Source: Kribbella pratensis (GTDB taxonomy: Bacteria > Actinomycetota > Actinomycetes > Propionibacteriales > Kribbellaceae). Taken from it: 64,000 bases of DNA. The notes under the pieces were generated by a model. It was not told where the DNA came from, searched no databases, and saw only the letters and a list, made by a program, of their open reading frames with translations. Location: assembly GCF_004366075.1 (NCBI RefSeq), contig NZ_SODU01000004.1, forward strand, positions 492,839 through 556,838, read 5' to 3'. A program made the translations under genes and the position numbers. Positions 1-7,805 of this stretch are shown here, in pieces (position 1 is the first letter of the stretch; every line of letters starts with the position of its first letter).

Positions 1-350
1 AGGCCTGAGCGATCGGATCCTGCACAACTCGATTGCCCTCGAATCACCGGCATCGGATCGAATTCGCCTAGACCAACCATGCGATTGCCCCCGCTCGAAC
101 CCATCCAGCGTGAACTCACGATCTACGGGAACCTTCAGCTACGCGCAGTCCCGCGGGCCATACGATTGCGGCCAGTAACCGAGCCGCTTGCCCTAGTACT
201 CCCCTCGCGCCCCTCACGCAATGCCCGCAGGGCAGCCATCGCTGATTGGAACTCGCAGCCGGCGGGACTGTCCCGGTCGCGCTTCCAGGCCTCGTGCAGC
301 CGGTCCATGTCCCGGCTGAAATCAGGATGGTGGATCAGGTGGTAATTCAC
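1..350 (-). pseudogene. Decayed toxin-like gene (RelE/ParE-type size), runs off the window edge
   Basis: A GTG start at 350 opens a reading frame beginning MNYHLIHHPDFSRDMDRLHE. It ends at 135 in a changed frame. Near 199 a one-base shift moves to a second frame that reads Y-stop-GKRLGYWPQSYGPRDCA-stop-LKVPVDREFTLDGFERG, with TAG codons at 195-193 and 141-139 where glutamate or glutamine would fit. The combined protein looks like a small basic toxin of actinobacterial type II toxin-antitoxin pairs. The GTG overlaps a TGA at 349-347 in an antitoxin-side frame, the usual coupling in such pairs. The family call is by general resemblance; the frameshift and stops are read directly. Confidence 0.6.
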
Positions 351-690
351 GGCATCCCGTCACCGTCGGTTTGCCACCGCCCGTCGGATTCGACTCGTCG
401 CTGTCGGGGTCCAGGCCATGCCTGTCCATCATTTCCTCGTACGTCTCCCACTTCGACGGATCGTCGTTGGCGAGGCGCTCCCGGACCAGGTCCTCCCGGC
501 GCTGGTCGTTTTCCGCATCCTCCCTCAAAGTTTCGTACTCCGCCCATTGCTCGAAGGAGAGGACGGCACCCTCCGGCCGGGGCTGGTCGCCGAAGAAGAC
601 CGGCTCGGTGTTGCCGGAACGGAAGAGTTAGAGGACCCTGCCGAGGCTCTGGCCGACGGTAGGGGTGTCGATGACCCGGACTCGGTCGCC
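322..690 (-). pseudogene. Decayed antitoxin-like gene with an in-frame TAA
   Basis: In one continuous frame the minus strand reads RVIDTPTVGQSLGRVL, a TAA at 630-628, then LFRSGNTEPVFFGDQPRPEG and on to an acidic tail rich in Asp and Glu. The sequence makes sense as one protein only if the TAA was once a sense codon. The part after the stop could still give a short protein of 68 residues from an internal start at 528. It lies directly upstream of the toxin remnant in the usual antitoxin-then-toxin order. The 5' end is merged with the 3' end of the hydrolase gene, so the original start is lost. The antitoxin role is inferred from arrangement and composition. Confidence 0.55.
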
Positions 691-1487
691 GTTCGGGCGC
701 GCGGATCTTCTTCGGCCGAGCACGCAAAGGCGTCGGGCAATGAGGCCAGCCAACTCTCGACCAGGTCGACGAACTGCGCCGGGCGTTCGTGATGGAGGAA
801 GTGGCCGCAGCCGTTCCAGAGGACTACTCGTGATCCGTAGGGCAGGGACAGGCCTATGTCCCACGCGGCCATCGCGGGGGTTGGGCGGATGCAAAGGAGT
901 GGTTGGGTCAAGGCGGCCAGTCGGGCAGTAGCGGCCGGGCGGGCGCCGAAGGCATCTGGGTCCGTGTACATCCCCGCATAGCTTTCGGCGAGCACGTGCC
1001 CCGGAGTCGCGAGCAACTGGTCACGGACGGCGCCGGCGGGTAGTCCGAGTTGGCGAATTGCCGCCTCCGCGCCATCACTGCGGAGCGCGGCCAGACGCTG
1101 CTCGAAGGTGGCTGCCTCTGCCTCGTCCGCGCCGTACGCCGGATCGATGACGACGACCGCCGTGACCAGGTCGGGACGTTCCAGTGCGAGCTCCGCGACG
1201 ATCTGGCCGCCCATCGAATGCCCGACCGCCACCACAGGCCCGAGCCCCAGCCGTTCGACGAGCGCCGTGAGATCTGCCGCGTAGTCAGCCGGCCGATACC
1301 CGTGCCGAAGTACCGGCGAACGCCCGTGACCGCGCAGGTCGACCGTGATGACCCGGCGACCCGCGAAGTTCAGACCGCTCCACGCGCGGCTGTCGCCACC
1401 CCAGCCGTGGACGAGCAGCAGCGGATCACCCGTACCGGTGTCACTCAGCCAGATCGGCACCCCGCGGGCTTCGACATTCGCCGCCAT
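525..1487 (-). CDS. Alpha/beta-fold hydrolase with an abnormal C-terminal tail
   Basis: A typical alpha/beta hydrolase: the oxyanion segment LLLVHGWGG, the nucleophile elbow GHSMGG (catalytic Ser), a strand ending in VVIDP, and the catalytic His in GCGHFLHHERP. The substrate cannot be told. I chose the ATG at 1487 (MAANVEARG) rather than the one at 1499, because the latter lies inside the operator. No clear ribosome site is seen, so the transcript may be leaderless. The fold ends near WLASLPDAF. The remaining 60 or so residues are Ser/Pro/Arg-rich and coincide with the antitoxin remnant read in another frame, so the natural stop was probably lost. It is divergent from the LacI gene at 1571 and shares its operator region. 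Confidence 0.8.
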   Translation of the reverse strand: MAANVEARGVPIWLSDTGTGDPLLLVHGWGGDSRAWSGLNFAGRRVITVDLRGHGRSPVLRHGYRPADYAADLTALVERLGLGPVVAVGHSMGGQIVAELALERPDLVTAVVVIDPAYGADEAEAATFEQRLAALRSDGAEAAIRQLGLPAGAVRDQLLATPGHVLAESYAGMYTDPDAFGARPAATARLAALTQPLLCIRPTPAMAAWDIGLSLPYGSRVVLWNGCGHFLHHERPAQFVDLVESWLASLPDAFACSAEEDPRARTATESGSSTPLPSARASAGSSNSSVPATPSRSSSATSPGRRVPSSPSSNGRSTKL

Positions 1488-1497
1488 GGATGGCAGC

Positions 1498-1514
1498 ATA
1501 GTTAACGTTTTCTA
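1498..1514. promoter_or_regulatory. LacI-type operator, copy 1 of a shared 17-bp site
   Basis: ATAGTTAACGTTTTCTA is a near-palindrome centred on AACGTT, with 6 of 8 arm positions matching. Its exact reverse complement occurs at 8823-8839. It lies between the hydrolase start (1487) and the LacI start (1571), where it could control both. A CG-centred imperfect palindrome is the usual form of a LacI-family site. Confidence 0.7.
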
Positions 1515-1570
1515 CACGGAGTCAGGGCAAGACCCGGACAGAAAATTTCGACGGACAAAGGAGTTGGCGC

Positions 1571-2629
1571 GTGGCGGGAGTGAGCCTCGGGAGCCGTCCG
1601 ACGGTGAAGGACGTCGCGGCGGCCGCGGGCGTGAGCGCCACGACGGTGTCACGGGTGCTCGCCGGGAACTACCCGGTCAGCGCCTCGACCCGGAAACGGG
1701 TGCTCCGGGCGGTGCAGGACCTCGACTACGTGATCAACGCACAGGCCCGCGCCCTGGTCGGCGGCACGACACGGACCGTCGCGTTCATCATCCGCGACCT
1801 GGTCGGTCCGCTGTTCGCCTACATCGGGCAAGGCGTCGAGCAGCAGGCCACCGCCGAGGGCCGGGTGTGTCTGGTCTGCACCCATCACGGCGACGCCGAT
1901 CGCGAACTCGAACTCATCGAACTGATGCGCGAGCAACAGGCCGAGGCGGTCGTGCTGGTCGGTGGCGGCCTGCGTACGCCGGAACACCTCGAGCGGATGG
2001 CACAGATCGCCAGATCCCTGGAGCGGGTCGGCTCGCGCCTGGTGCTGTGCGGCCGCCCGCCGATCGGCCCGGACGTGCCGGCGACAGTCGTCGAGTACGA
2101 CAACGAGGGCGGCGCGTTCGCGGTGACGAACTATCTGCTCTCGCTCGGCCATCGCCGGATCGCGTTCATCGGCGCCGCCGAGCCGGAGCACACGACGACC
2201 AGCGCGCGCTTCGACGGCTTCACCCGCGCCCACGCGGCGCACGGCCTGACCGTCGATCCAAGCCTTGTTGCCGGCGGCACCTTCGATCGCGAGTCCGGCT
2301 ACCGCCAGACCAAGGCCTTGCTGACCCGCGACACCGGTATGACGGCCGTCGTCGGCATCACGGACATCGTCGCAAGCGGTGTCCTCGCCGCTCTCCACGA
2401 GGCAGGGCTCCGAGTGCCTGAGGACATCTCCGTCGCCGGGTACGACGACATTCCGATGAGCGCCGATCTCAATCCGCCGCTGACCACGGTCCACATCCCG
2501 CACGAGGAGCTCGGGCGTTCCGCCGTACGGCTTGCGCTGCATCGCGACGACTACGCGCAGGATCAGCACCTGATGCTCGGGACGCACGTGGTGATCAGGA
2601 AGTCGACCGCTCCTCCCAGGGAGCGCTAG
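1571..2629 (+). CDS. LacI-family transcriptional repressor
   Basis: 352 residues, full length for the family. The N-terminal helix-turn-helix reads TVKDVAAAAGVSATTVSRVL, followed by the hinge and a periplasmic-binding-protein-like effector domain ending in the usual VAGYDDIPMS...LTTVHIP stretch. The start is GTG with AAGGAG at about 1557-1562. It is followed after 7 bp by a second LacI gene that is a clear paralogue. The 17-bp operator just upstream makes autoregulation likely. The effector is unknown; from context a uronate or a breakdown product of the polysaccharide cleaved by the secreted lyase at 8946. Confidence 0.93.
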   Translation: MAGVSLGSRPTVKDVAAAAGVSATTVSRVLAGNYPVSASTRKRVLRAVQDLDYVINAQARALVGGTTRTVAFIIRDLVGPLFAYIGQGVEQQATAEGRVCLVCTHHGDADRELELIELMREQQAEAVVLVGGGLRTPEHLERMAQIARSLERVGSRLVLCGRPPIGPDVPATVVEYDNEGGAFAVTNYLLSLGHRRIAFIGAAEPEHTTTSARFDGFTRAHAAHGLTVDPSLVAGGTFDRESGYRQTKALLTRDTGMTAVVGITDIVASGVLAALHEAGLRVPEDISVAGYDDIPMSADLNPPLTTVHIPHEELGRSAVRLALHRDDYAQDQHLMLGTHVVIRKSTAPPRER

Positions 2630-2636
2630 GAGAACG

Positions 2637-3707
2637 ATGGCAAACAGCAGTAGACGCAAGTCGTCGAGCTCGCCCACCCTCGCCGACGTCGCCGCGCACG
2701 CCGGGGTGTCGCCCGCGACGGTCTCCCGCGTCCTGGCCGGCAACTACCCGGTCTCCCGATCGGCGAACCAGCGCGTCCTGCGATCGATCCGTGAGCTCAA
2801 CTACTCCGCCAACACTCACGCCAGGGCCTTGGCCGGAGTGCAGACGAAGACGATCGCCTTCATCCTGGCCGACGTACGCGGCCAGTCGTTCGCGGACGCG
2901 GCGCACGGCGTCGAGCAGGAGGCGTCGCGCCGTGGCTGGCTGAGTCTGATCGGCACCACCCAAGGCGACTCGGAACGCGAGCTCGCCCTGGTGCAGCTGA
3001 TGCGCGAGCAGCGCGCCGGCGCCGTGATCCTGATCGGTGGCGTCACCAACGAAGCAGCCGACTACCGCGCGAAGATGACCGACCTGGCCCGCTCACTTCA
3101 CTCCGCTGGTTCCCTGTTGGTGCTGTGTGGTCGGCCTCCGCTGGGCGACGACGTGCCCACGGCCGTGATCGAGTACGACAACGAGCAAGGCGCCTACGCG
3201 ATGACCAGCCACTTGTTGTCGCAGGGGCATCGCCGGACCCTCTTCCTTGCCGGTCCGGAGCGTCAGAGCACCAGCATGCAGCGGTTGGCCGGACATCGAC
3301 GGGCCCTGCACGACTTCGGCGTACCAGATGCGCCGGAGCTGGTCGAGCACGGTGTCTTCACCCGAGCCTCCGGCTATCAGCTGACGAAGAACCGGCTGGC
3401 CGCCGGGCAGGACTTCACTGCGGTCTTCGCGGCCACCGACGTTGTGGCCGCAGGCGTGTACGCCGCTGCGGCCGAGTTCGATCTGAGAGTCCCCGAGGAC
3501 CTCTCGGTGGTCGGCTACGACGATGTCGAACTGGCCCAGGACCTCCGTCCCAGACTCACGTCGGTTCATGTCCCCTACGAGGAACTAGGCCGAGCGGCAG
3601 CGAAGATCGCACTCGACTCCCAACACCAACAACCCGACTGGACCGGAGCCCACCGGCTTTTCACCACCCACGTAGTCGTCCGCAACTCCGTGACCCGCCG
3701 CGACTGA
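2637..3707 (+). CDS. LacI-family transcriptional repressor (tandem paralogue)
   Basis: 356 residues. Helix-turn-helix TLADVAAHAGVSPATVSRVL, then a complete effector domain with VVGYDDVELAQDL near the end. Its ribosome site (AGGAG at 2628-2632) overlaps the stop codon of the previous LacI gene, so the two are co-transcribed. The two proteins share long stretches, including SRVLAGNYPVS and LCGRPP followed by EYDNE, and by eye are about half identical, so they come from a duplication. They could form heteromers or read two different sugars. The 3' end faces the truncated LacI gene with only 21 bp between. Confidence 0.93.
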   Translation: MANSSRRKSSSSPTLADVAAHAGVSPATVSRVLAGNYPVSRSANQRVLRSIRELNYSANTHARALAGVQTKTIAFILADVRGQSFADAAHGVEQEASRRGWLSLIGTTQGDSERELALVQLMREQRAGAVILIGGVTNEAADYRAKMTDLARSLHSAGSLLVLCGRPPLGDDVPTAVIEYDNEQGAYAMTSHLLSQGHRRTLFLAGPERQSTSMQRLAGHRRALHDFGVPDAPELVEHGVFTRASGYQLTKNRLAAGQDFTAVFAATDVVAAGVYAAAAEFDLRVPEDLSVVGYDDVELAQDLRPRLTSVHVPYEELGRAAAKIALDSQHQQPDWTGAHRLFTTHVVVRNSVTRRD

Positions 3708-3728
3708 ACCCCACATTTCCATGAAGGG

Positions 3729-4262
3729 TCAGCCGGCGGCCATGGAGTGGGGGTACGGCGGCGTGCCGTCGAGGATCGTCGTCAACACTTCCGAGACCGG
3801 CGTACTGGAGTCGGCAGGGAGTAGAACGGACGGGATGTTGTAGGCGGCAAGGTACGCCACCTGGGTGTCGGTGAACTCGACGTTGAGGCCGATCACACCG
3901 CGGGTGCCGCGGGCGAAGAGGCGTTCCAGCCAGAGCCGGGGCACCGGCTCTCCCCCGTTCACTGTCGTGACGACGAGAGCCAGTCCCGGTTCCCGGGCAG
4001 CGTCGGCAAGGTCGGCCAGTACGTCACCGGTCCAGCCGTTGCTCCGACTGGCGACCACTACGTCGACCAGCTCGGACTCCTCGCGACGGTTGCCGGCGGC
4101 ATCGGAATCCAGTGGATACCCGGCGCGACGCAGTACCTCGCGCACCCGGGTCCTGGTGGCCGGTGCGACGTCCGGGTAGGCGCGCAGGACCTTGGAGACG
4201 GTCGAGATCGACACTCCGGCCTCGCGCGCGACCACCGCGAGCTTCCTCCGTGGGGCGGACAT
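3729..4262 (-). CDS. C-terminally truncated LacI-family protein (177 residues)
   Basis: The ATG at 4262 gives MSAPRRKLAVVAREAGVSIS and a complete LacI helix-turn-helix plus hinge. It then has the first half of the effector domain (VDVVVASRSNGW to IPSVLLPADS) and stops after 177 residues, where family members have about 330-350. The missing half is not present in the 21 bp before the convergent LacI gene. It sits 11 bp behind the binding-protein gene as the last gene of the importer operon. Either it is a pseudogene cut by a deletion, or a short DNA-binding protein able to compete with full-length repressors. Dimerisation through the missing C-subdomain would be impaired. Confidence 0.7.
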   Translation of the reverse strand: MSAPRRKLAVVAREAGVSISTVSKVLRAYPDVAPATRTRVREVLRRAGYPLDSDAAGNRREESELVDVVVASRSNGWTGDVLADLADAAREPGLALVVTTVNGGEPVPRLWLERLFARGTRGVIGLNVEFTDTQVAYLAAYNIPSVLLPADSSTPVSEVLTTILDGTPPYPHSMAAG

Positions 4263-4273
4263 CGAGGACGGCC

Positions 4274-5833
4274 TCACTGGCCCTTGAGATACGCGTTCGC
4301 CTGCTTCTCCATCTCCGCCTGCAGCTCGGAGAGTCCGGCCTTGTCCACCGCCTTCTTCAGGTTGTCGAGACCCTTGTCGACGTCGACCGCCCCGATCCAC
4401 AACGGGTTGCCGTACTGCGTCATCGCGGCGTTGACCTGGCTGTCCTGACGTTTCACCGGCGTCACGTCCGGCACGAACGACGCGTACGGGTCCAAGGTGA
4501 AGTTGTCGTACTTCTGCGCCCAGTCGAACCACGCCTCCTCGGTCGGCGTGATGTCCTTGATCTTCAGCTCGAGCTTCTGCCGCCAGCACAACGCGAACCC
4601 GGGAAAGCTGTACTGCGACAGCTGCTGGAACTTGTCCGCGCCCACCGGCTTCCAGTCCGTGCCCTCGACCCCGTAGCTGAGCAGGTCGTGGTTCTCCTTG
4701 ATCGAGACCCAGTCCTCCAGCTGCATCGCCCGCTCGTTGCTGCGGCCCTTGACGTTGAGTACGACGAAGTTGTCGGCCTGGAACGTCTGGTTCGGCTTGG
4801 CGTCCTTGCCGCCCCGCAGCGGTACGACGTTCGCGATCTGCGCTGTCGGTACGGCTTTGCGCAGCGGTGTGAGCGACTGCGACGACAGCCCGTCCGTCAT
4901 CGCCCACCGGGTCGCGATGCGGCCCGACTCGAACTGGGACTTGATCGTGCTCGAGTCCACGTTCAGCGCGTCCTTGTTGATGATGCCGTCGAGGTAGTAC
5001 TTGCGGATCTTGCGCAGCGCATCGACGACGCCGGGAACCTCCCAGAACGGGATCGGCTTCGCGGACCCGGTGCTCTTCCCGTCCTGCGCCAGGTAGAACG
5101 GGAGCGAGCCGCCGCTGAAGAACTGCACGCTGACGTGTGGATTCTCCCAGTCGTGCTGATTCAGCCAGCCGACCGGCGCGAAGGCCGCCAGGAGCTTCGG
5201 CATGTTGGACGAGATACCGATCGGAGTGAGCTTCTCCTTCTGCTTGACGTCGTACCAGAACTTCTCCAACTGGTCGAACGTCGAGATCTCCCCCACACCG
5301 AGCTTGTCGGCCAGGTCCTGGCGGACAGTGAAGTGGTGGAACCGTGCGGCGGAGTTCACCTGCGGGATCCCGTACAGCTTGCCGGACCACTTGTTCTGCT
5401 CGAGCAACTGCGGGTCAAGGGTCTTGCTCAGGTTCGGGTACTTGCTGATCAGTCCGTCGACGGGAACCAGGGACTTGCTCGCGACGAGCTGGATCATGTT
5501 CAGCCAGCGGGCCTGCAGCGCGGTGTCGAAGTTCTCACCCGCGGTGAACTTGAGCAGTGACTGCTGCTGGTAGTTGGACCAGGCGACGAACTGGGGAGCG
5601 ATGGTGAAGCCCAGGTCCTTCTTGAGCTTCTCGTTGACCTTGGCAAGGATCGCGTCCCAGCCGGTCGGTGTGTCACCGGGCAGCAGCAGGGCGAGGGTGT
5701 CTGCGGCCTTGCCGGAGCTCGGTGACGACGAGTCTCCACAGCCGCTCAGTCCGAGCATGGCTGCGAGTGACAGGCCGCCGCCGGCGGCCAGGAAGCCGCG
5801 CCTGCTGAGGCCGGCGGGAGATGTGGCGGGCAC
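4274..5833 (-). CDS. Extracellular sugar-binding lipoprotein of an ABC importer (LplA type)
   Basis: 519 residues. The N-terminus SRRGFLAAGGGLSLAAMLGL followed by SGC has a twin-arginine-like start and a lipobox with the acylated Cys at about residue 32. The rest is a family 1 solute-binding protein of the large LplA/YtcQ kind, which pairs with LplB and LplC permeases as found here. The start is GTG at 5833 with GGAGG just before it. It lies 30 bp after the second permease gene in the same operon. No ATPase gene is present; such importers usually share one MsiK-type ATPase encoded elsewhere. Likely substrate: oligo-uronides, from context only. Confidence 0.9.
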   Translation of the reverse strand: MPATSPAGLSRRGFLAAGGGLSLAAMLGLSGCGDSSSPSSGKAADTLALLLPGDTPTGWDAILAKVNEKLKKDLGFTIAPQFVAWSNYQQQSLLKFTAGENFDTALQARWLNMIQLVASKSLVPVDGLISKYPNLSKTLDPQLLEQNKWSGKLYGIPQVNSAARFHHFTVRQDLADKLGVGEISTFDQLEKFWYDVKQKEKLTPIGISSNMPKLLAAFAPVGWLNQHDWENPHVSVQFFSGGSLPFYLAQDGKSTGSAKPIPFWEVPGVVDALRKIRKYYLDGIINKDALNVDSSTIKSQFESGRIATRWAMTDGLSSQSLTPLRKAVPTAQIANVVPLRGGKDAKPNQTFQADNFVVLNVKGRSNERAMQLEDWVSIKENHDLLSYGVEGTDWKPVGADKFQQLSQYSFPGFALCWRQKLELKIKDITPTEEAWFDWAQKYDNFTLDPYASFVPDVTPVKRQDSQVNAAMTQYGNPLWIGAVDVDKGLDNLKKAVDKAGLSELQAEMEKQANAYLKGQ

Positions 5834-5863
5834 AATGCCTCCAGAAGTTGTGGTGGGAGACCG

Positions 5864-6784
5864 TCAGCCTTTGGTGGCTCCCAAGGTGATGCCTTTGACG
5901 AAGTAGCGCTGCGCGAACGGGTACGCGAGCAGGATCGGGCCGATGGTGACGACCGTGAGGGCGAGCCGGAGCTGGTAGACCGGCGTCGACTGGGCTGCTG
6001 CGGTCGGCAGCATCTGCGAGAACGAGACGTTCGAGATCAGGTTCTGCAACAGCAGCGGTAGCGGGTACTTGTGGATGTCCGACATGAACAGCAGCGCGGT
6101 GAACCACTCGTTCCAGTAGTGGACCGCGTAGAACAGGCCGACGACGGCCAGGATCGGCTTGGACAACGGCAGTCCGATCCGGAAGAAGATCTGCAGCTCC
6201 CCCGCGCCGTCGACCCGGGCCGAGTCGAGGATCTCCTCCGGCAGCTGGCGGAACGCCGAGACCTGGATGAAGACCAGGAAAGGCGCCACCAGCAACGGCA
6301 GGATCACCGCGAAGTAGCTGTTCTGCAGCTTGAGGTACTGCGTGACCAGCAGGTACAGCGGGACGAGACCGCCGCTGAACAGCATCGGGATGTAGGCGAA
6401 GATCGCCAACGGCCGGCTGACGTAGGGCAGTCGCCGCGCGATCACCCAGCTCAGGCCGGACGTGATGCTGAGCGCCAGCACCGTACCGGCAACGGTGATG
6501 ACGATGCTGGCGACGTATGCGCTGACCAGCGTCGGCCCGGTGAAGATCAATTTGTACGCCGCGGTCGAGAACGGTTGCGGGATGAGGCTGTATCCCTTGC
6601 CTGCCAGGGTCTGCTCGTCGGTGAACGAGCCGGACACGATCACCCAGAACGGAATCAGGCAGACCAGCATGAACAGCGCGACGCCGATGACGCTGACGAC
6701 GGTGAACGGCTCCCAGCTACCGGAGCGCCGTTTGGCCGCGGTCCGGCCGGCGGCCTTGGCCAGGCTCGAGGTCATGGTAGTCAC
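5864..6784 (-). CDS. ABC sugar permease, LplC/CarB type
   Basis: 306 residues with about six membrane helices. The conserved EAA loop that docks on the ATPase is EEILDSARVDGAGELQIFFR (about residues 197-216). The C-terminus AQRYFVKGITLGATKG is typical of the LplC/YtcP group. Its start overlaps the stop of the first permease by 4 bp, so translation is coupled. It forms the membrane channel with the product of 6781-7701. Confidence 0.92.
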   Translation of the reverse strand: MTTMTSSLAKAAGRTAAKRRSGSWEPFTVVSVIGVALFMLVCLIPFWVIVSGSFTDEQTLAGKGYSLIPQPFSTAAYKLIFTGPTLVSAYVASIVITVAGTVLALSITSGLSWVIARRLPYVSRPLAIFAYIPMLFSGGLVPLYLLVTQYLKLQNSYFAVILPLLVAPFLVFIQVSAFRQLPEEILDSARVDGAGELQIFFRIGLPLSKPILAVVGLFYAVHYWNEWFTALLFMSDIHKYPLPLLLQNLISNVSFSQMLPTAAAQSTPVYQLRLALTVVTIGPILLAYPFAQRYFVKGITLGATKG

Positions 6785-7701
6785 AGCAGACTCGTCTCCT
6801 TCGAGTACCGGCGCTGGATCAGCACCGCGGTCGACACCAGAACGAAACCGACCACCGACTGGAACAGGCCGATCGCCGCGGTGGTGCCGAAGTCACCGAT
6901 CTGGCGCAGGGAGCGGAACACGTAGGTGTCGATCACATCGGTCGTCGGGAAGAGCGTGCCGTTGTCGCCGACGATCGCGTAGATCGTGCCGAAGTCTCCG
7001 TAGAAGATCCGGCCGACACCGAGCACCAGCAGGACGGCGGCCGTCGGCTTCAGCAGCGGCAGGGTGATCCGCAGCGCCATCTGCGCCCGGCTCGCACCGT
7101 CGATCTGGCCCGCCTCGTAGACGTCCTCGGGGATCGAGGTGATCGCGGCCAGGAAGATGACGCTCATGTAGCCGCCCAGCTGCCAGATCTTGACGAAGGT
7201 CAGGATCCACGGCCACGGACCCGGCTCCGTGTACCAGCTGACCGTCGGCAGCCCGAAGCCGGCCAGCGCGTCGTTGACGACGCCACCGTCTCCGGCCGGC
7301 CCGGACAGCAGGACCTGCAGCATGATCGCGACGACGACCGGCGAGACGAAGTACGGGAAGAAGATCGTCGACTGCGCCGCCCGTTTGAAGAAGCGGCCGC
7401 GAAGCTCGTTCAGCATGATCGCCAGCGTCACGCCGGCGGCCAGCGTCGCGGCGAGGAACAACACGTTCAGCACGATGGTGTTGACCAGGATCCGCTGCGC
7501 GTCACCGGAGGCGAAGAAGTAGCGGAAGTTGTCCAGGCCGTTCCACGGGCTGCCGAACAGGCCCTTGCTGATGTCGAACTCCTTGAACGCCACCACCAGG
7601 CCGGCCATCGGCGCGTAGCTGAACACCAGGAAGAACGCGACCGCGGGGACTGCCAGCAGTCCCAGCCACAGGCTGGAGCGCACGGAGGTTCGGGTACTCA
7701 T
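6781..7701 (-). CDS. ABC sugar permease, LplB type (first gene of the importer operon)
   Basis: 306 residues from the ATG at 7701 (MSTRTSVRSSLWLGLLAVPA), preceded by GGAG. A longer reading to 7779 would cover the promoter -10 and operator and is rejected. Six membrane helices; the EAA loop is EDVYEAGQIDGASRAQMALR. It is the promoter-proximal gene of the operon 7701 to 4274, possibly including the truncated LacI gene. Confidence 0.92.
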   Translation of the reverse strand: MSTRTSVRSSLWLGLLAVPAVAFFLVFSYAPMAGLVVAFKEFDISKGLFGSPWNGLDNFRYFFASGDAQRILVNTIVLNVLFLAATLAAGVTLAIMLNELRGRFFKRAAQSTIFFPYFVSPVVVAIMLQVLLSGPAGDGGVVNDALAGFGLPTVSWYTEPGPWPWILTFVKIWQLGGYMSVIFLAAITSIPEDVYEAGQIDGASRAQMALRITLPLLKPTAAVLLVLGVGRIFYGDFGTIYAIVGDNGTLFPTTDVIDTYVFRSLRQIGDFGTTAAIGLFQSVVGFVLVSTAVLIQRRYSKETSLL

Positions 7702-7727
7702 GGGAGCGACTCCTTCACCAGGATCTA

Positions 7728-7739
7728 GAAAGCGCTTTC
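7728..7739. promoter_or_regulatory. Perfect palindromic operator of the importer operon
   Basis: GAAAGCGCTTTC is a perfect 12-bp palindrome of classic LacI/CcpA form. It lies 11 bp downstream of the -10 box, at or just after the likely transcription start, and 26 bp before the start codon. A repressor bound here would block initiation. Its sequence differs from the 1498/8823 site, so a different LacI protein may read it. Confidence 0.75.
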
Positions 7740-7750
7740 CATCTGCCGAG

Positions 7751-7779
7751 AAGGTAGCGCTGGCTTTCAGACGTGTCAA
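7751..7779 (-). promoter_or_regulatory. Vegetative promoter of the importer operon
   Basis: On the minus strand: TTGACA (7779-7774), a 17-bp spacer, and TACCTT (7756-7751). This is a near-consensus sigma-70-type promoter with ideal spacing, followed by the operator at 7739-7728. Confidence 0.75.
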
Positions 7780-7805
7780 GGCGTGGCAATCGTTGCCTTT
7801 TGCGA

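Noticed and set aside
135..350. TAG codons in the toxin remnant as possible recoding (pyrrolysine-like) rather than decay
   Set aside because: There is also a frameshift and a TAA in the partner gene, and no recoding machinery or signal is visible, so ordinary decay is simpler.
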